From: Allorhizobium paknamense
GTDB lineage: Bacteria > Pseudomonadota > Alphaproteobacteria > Rhizobiales > Rhizobiaceae
DNA: 39,930 nucleotides
Direction: 5' to 3'
Assembly (NCBI RefSeq): GCF_030815125.1
Contig: NZ_JAUSWH010000024.1
Span: 1-39,930 of the forward strand
Both the position numbers and the translations under genes were made by a program. The stretch's first letter is position 1. Each line of letters starts with the position of its first letter. The notes under the pieces are model-generated. The model ran no database searches, had not been told where the DNA came from, and was given only the letters and a program-made list of their open reading frames with translations. Shown piece after piece: positions 37,769 through 39,930 of this stretch.

Positions 37769-39592
37769 ATGAGGAACATGCGCCTTTCACGGCAGCTTTT
37801 TTCAGTGGTTGCCATGCTCGTCTGCGGTTTTGCCGCAGTGCTGTATTTCCAGATCCGCACGTCCAGCGAGTCGATCATCGACCAGCGCTATGACATGCAG
37901 CGCATTCAGACCGAAAGCGCCATTTCCATTCTCAAAATGTATTATGAGCGCGAGCAGAAGGGCGAGATGAGCCGGCAAGCGGCTCAGGCTGCCGCGTTGG
38001 ACACACTTTCTGCCGTACGCTACAACCCCGACGGCTATCTCTTCGCCTATGACTATGACGGCAACCGCCTGGCCTATCCTGACAAGAAAGGCGTCGGGAC
38101 CAATCAGATCGCCGTGAAGGACAAGAACGGTGTGGCGCTGATTGCGGAACTGATCAAGGCGGCACGCAATGGCGGCGGTTTCGTCAAATATCATTGGACG
38201 CGGCTGAACATGCCGCCGGAAAACACCTATCCCAAGGTGGGCTATGCGCTCGCCTTCGAACCCTGGAAGATGATGGTCGGCACCGGCGCCTATCTGGACG
38301 ACCTGGAAAACTATATCCAAGCAGACAACAACAAGACCATCGCCGCCGCCATCGCCGTGCTGATCGCCACGCTGATCGTCGCCTACACGGTCATCCGCAG
38401 TATGACTGGAGCACTTGGCGATCTGCGCGCCGCGCTGCTGAACGTCGCCAACGAAAACACCGATTTTGAAGTGCCGCATACCACCCGCGCCAATGAAATC
38501 GGCGCCATGGCCAAGGCCACCCAGGTGCTTCAGGAAAAGGTGCGCGAACGGCACGCCATGGCCGCCCGTCAGGAAGAACAACAGCGCGAACTGGACGAAG
38601 AGCGCCAGCGCAATCTTGCCCGCCAGCAGGAAGAAGCCGCTCAACAGGCCAAGGTGGTCAGCACCATCGGGGCTGCATTGTCGCGGCTTGCGGAAGGCGA
38701 TCTCGCGGTGCGCTGCGGTGACCTGGGCGGCGCTTACGCCCAATTGCGGAGCAATTTCAACGACGCGCTTTCCCGGCTGGAAGAAGCGCTGCTGCGGGTG
38801 CGCCGCAAGAGCCAGGAGATCGGCGTCAGCAAGGATGAGATCCGCCGCGCCTCCCGCGAACTGGCGAGCCGCACCGAACATCAGGCCGCCAATCTGGAAG
38901 AAACTTCCGCCGCGCTGGACGAGTTGACGGTGGCCATCCGCCAGACGGCGGACGGCGCGCGGGAGGCCGCCAATCGCGTGCAGACGGTCAGCCACGAAGC
39001 GCAGCAAAGCGATAGCGTCGTCAACCGCGCCATTGAGGCGATGAGCGGCATCGAAAAATCCTCCGAGGAAATCACCAAGATCATCGGCGTGATCGATGAG
39101 ATCGCCTTCCAGACCAACCTTCTCGCTCTCAATGCAGGGGTGGAAGCCGCCCGCGCGGGCGAAAGCGGCAAGGGCTTTGCGGTGGTCGCACAGGAAGTGC
39201 GCGAGCTTGCCCAGCGCTCGGCGGCAGCGGCCAAGGAAATCAAGGAGCAGATCGCCCGCTCCTCCGACCAGGTGCACCAGGGCGTGCAACTGGTGGGCGA
39301 GACCGGCGAAGCTTTGCGCCGCATTTCCCAGCAGATCAGCCAGGCCAATGAAGTGGTCGCCCGCATTGCCGCCAGCGCTCAGGAGCAGGATACGACGCTG
39401 CGCTCCATCTCCTCCTCTCTCAACCAGCTCGACACCGCCACCCAGCAGAATGCCGCCATGGCCCAGGAAACCACCGGCTCTGCCGAGGTTCTGGACAATG
39501 ACGCAGGCGAATTGCTGCACCTGATCGAGGAGTTTCGCCTGTCCGCGAGCGCACCGCAGGCGCAACCCGTCGCGCTCAGAATGGCGAGCTGA
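37769..39592 (+). CDS. Methyl-accepting chemotaxis protein with single Cache sensor domain
   Basis: A 607-aa transducer. TM1 is at about residues 10-30, followed by a periplasmic Cache domain (NPDGYLFAYDYDGNRLAYP, then KVGYALAFEPWKMMVGTGAYLDDLE, together about 35-185). TM2 (IAAAIAVLIATLIVAYTVI) is followed by a HAMP domain, a long Glu/Gln/Arg-rich coiled coil and the signalling hairpin (IGVIDEIAFQTNLLALNAGV... KGFAVVAQEVRELAQRS). No NWETF-like pentapeptide ends the protein. The ligand is probably a small carboxylate or amine, but this cannot be read from sequence. The ATG at 37769 has AGGGGGA upstream; an ATG three codons later is possible. It stands alone, followed by a hairpin. Confidence 0.93.
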   Translation: MRNMRLSRQLFSVVAMLVCGFAAVLYFQIRTSSESIIDQRYDMQRIQTESAISILKMYYEREQKGEMSRQAAQAAALDTLSAVRYNPDGYLFAYDYDGNRLAYPDKKGVGTNQIAVKDKNGVALIAELIKAARNGGGFVKYHWTRLNMPPENTYPKVGYALAFEPWKMMVGTGAYLDDLENYIQADNNKTIAAAIAVLIATLIVAYTVIRSMTGALGDLRAALLNVANENTDFEVPHTTRANEIGAMAKATQVLQEKVRERHAMAARQEEQQRELDEERQRNLARQQEEAAQQAKVVSTIGAALSRLAEGDLAVRCGDLGGAYAQLRSNFNDALSRLEEALLRVRRKSQEIGVSKDEIRRASRELASRTEHQAANLEETSAALDELTVAIRQTADGAREAANRVQTVSHEAQQSDSVVNRAIEAMSGIEKSSEEITKIIGVIDEIAFQTNLLALNAGVEAARAGESGKGFAVVAQEVRELAQRSAAAAKEIKEQIARSSDQVHQGVQLVGETGEALRRISQQISQANEVVARIAASAQEQDTTLRSISSSLNQLDTATQQNAAMAQETTGSAEVLDNDAGELLHLIEEFRLSASAPQAQPVALRMAS

Positions 39593-39602
39593 CGGCAACG
39601 AA

Positions 39603-39633
39603 AAGACCGGCCTGATAGGATCGGGCCGGTCTT
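39603..39633 (+). terminator. Terminator-like hairpin after the chemoreceptor gene
   Basis: A 10-bp perfect stem (39603-39612 with 39624-39633) with an 11-base loop, 10 bp after the stop. The stem's descending arm ends in CTT and only a weak T-run follows (CTTCAT). Confidence 0.65.
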
Positions 39634-39669
39634 CTTCATGATTATATCATATGTCTTACACTGTGCACT

Positions 39670-39774
39670 TAGAGCATTTCCGCTGAAAACGGGATCACCT
39701 GAAATGCTCTATCTATTTGTTTTTACGCAGTCCGGGCGCAAAACCGCTAACGCACTTTTGCTGGACATGCTCTA
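39670..39774. repeat. Mosaic palindromic repeat type D, with IS at its right end
   Basis: Begins TAGAGCATTTCC with the matching arm GAAATGCTCTA (hairpin to 39711), then a second part with GCAAAACCGC and a closing GGACATGCTCTA. The ends TAGAGC/GCTCTA equal those of type B, and the arms GCATTTCC/GGAAATGC recall type A. An insertion sequence begins directly after its last TA. Confidence 0.75.
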
Positions 39775-39930
39775 GGCTGTAGTGACAAATTAGTTATTTG
39801 ATCCATAGCATTATGCTGGCGAGCTTAATGAAACTGAGAAAGTTGGCGGCGAGTTTGTCATATCGCGTGGCGATACGCCGCCACTGCTTGAGCTTGGCAA
39901 AAAAGCTCTCAATGCCCCATCTCTGCCTAT
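39775..39930 (-). mobile_element. IS5-family insertion sequence, one end only
   Basis: The IS terminus appears to begin GGCTGTAGTGACAAATTAG at 39775, directly after TA of the repeat (CTCTA), consistent with the TA or CTAG-like targets used by IS5-family elements. The transposase tail lies inside. The other end is beyond the window, so the terminal inverted repeat cannot be confirmed. Confidence 0.7.
39794..39930 (-). CDS. IS5-family transposase, C-terminal fragment (truncated by window edge)
   Basis: On the minus strand one open frame runs from the window edge to a TAA at 39796-39794. It encodes about 44 residues, including RWGIESFFAKLKQWRRIATR, then YDKLAANFLSFIKLASIMLW. This is the typical C-terminus of IS5-type DDE transposases, with the catalytic Glu in IESFFAKLK followed by RRIATRYDK. 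The start and the catalytic Asp residues lie outside the window, so whether the gene is intact is unknown. Confidence 0.85.
   Translation of the reverse strand, partial: RQRWGIESFFAKLKQWRRIATRYDKLAANFLSFIKLASIMLWIK

Noticed and set aside
37802..39598. A 598-codon minus-strand frame opposite the chemoreceptor gene
   Set aside because: It mirrors the chemoreceptor coding region and resembles no family.

Overview
The window looks like a chromosomal segment of an alphaproteobacterium of the Rhizobiaceae, most likely close to Agrobacterium/Rhizobium. The reasons are the GC-rich coding, a phyR/nepR general-stress locus with an EcfG-type promoter, a rhizobial-type rrn leader, rhizobial mosaic palindromic repeats, and an amino acid:[carrier protein] ligase locus of the kind characterised in Bradyrhizobium and Agrobacterium. 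Species cannot be fixed from the sequence alone.

Layout. The left edge (1-190) reads leftward as the promoter and leader of an rRNA operon whose 16S gene would lie outside the window. Next come purC (468-1418), a TetR regulator and a three-gene RND efflux system (adaptor, pump, outer-membrane factor; 1431-8289) closed by a strong terminator. A MerR-XRE-cupin fusion regulator (8541-9362, minus) faces gabT-gabD (9566-12334), which convert GABA to succinate. A minus-strand block follows: quercetinase-like bicupin, esterase, and an OxyR-like LysR regulator that lacks the redox cysteines although an OxyR-type site lies upstream of it (12384-15409). A small DUF465-type protein is divergent from it. 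The EF-P module comes next: efp (minus) divergent from epmA-epmB, which make and attach beta-lysine to EF-P Lys34.

The most interesting part is 18.9-34.1 kb. A tightly coupled plus-strand operon encodes a possible 38-aa leader peptide, a stand-alone carrier protein, an acyl-CoA-dehydrogenase-like flavoprotein apparently lacking the usual catalytic Glu, an aaRS-like amino acid:[carrier protein] ligase, a DUF1839 protein with a Cys/His/Asp pattern, and a GH2 beta-mannosidase-like enzyme. It converges on a minus-strand pair: a tandem alpha/beta hydrolase and a Wzx-type flippase. Two glycosyltransferases, a Wzz/Wzc-like chain-length protein without a working kinase motif, and a Wzy/O-antigen-ligase-like membrane protein follow. 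My inference is that an amino acid is activated on the carrier protein, perhaps oxidised, and transferred to a sugar or surface polysaccharide built by the neighbouring Wzx/Wzy-type genes. The ligase-carrier pair is known biochemistry; the pathway as a whole is my proposal.

The right part carries a zinc-ribbon metallopeptidase, a HWE/HisKA_2 histidine kinase, phyR and divergent nepR (general stress response). The EcfG sigma gene that usually follows nepR is absent; an AT-rich 190-bp spacer and a Cache-domain chemoreceptor occupy that place. The window ends inside an IS5-family insertion sequence that abuts a palindromic repeat. Mosaic palindromic repeats are scattered through the window and in three cases supply the stop codon of the adjoining gene.
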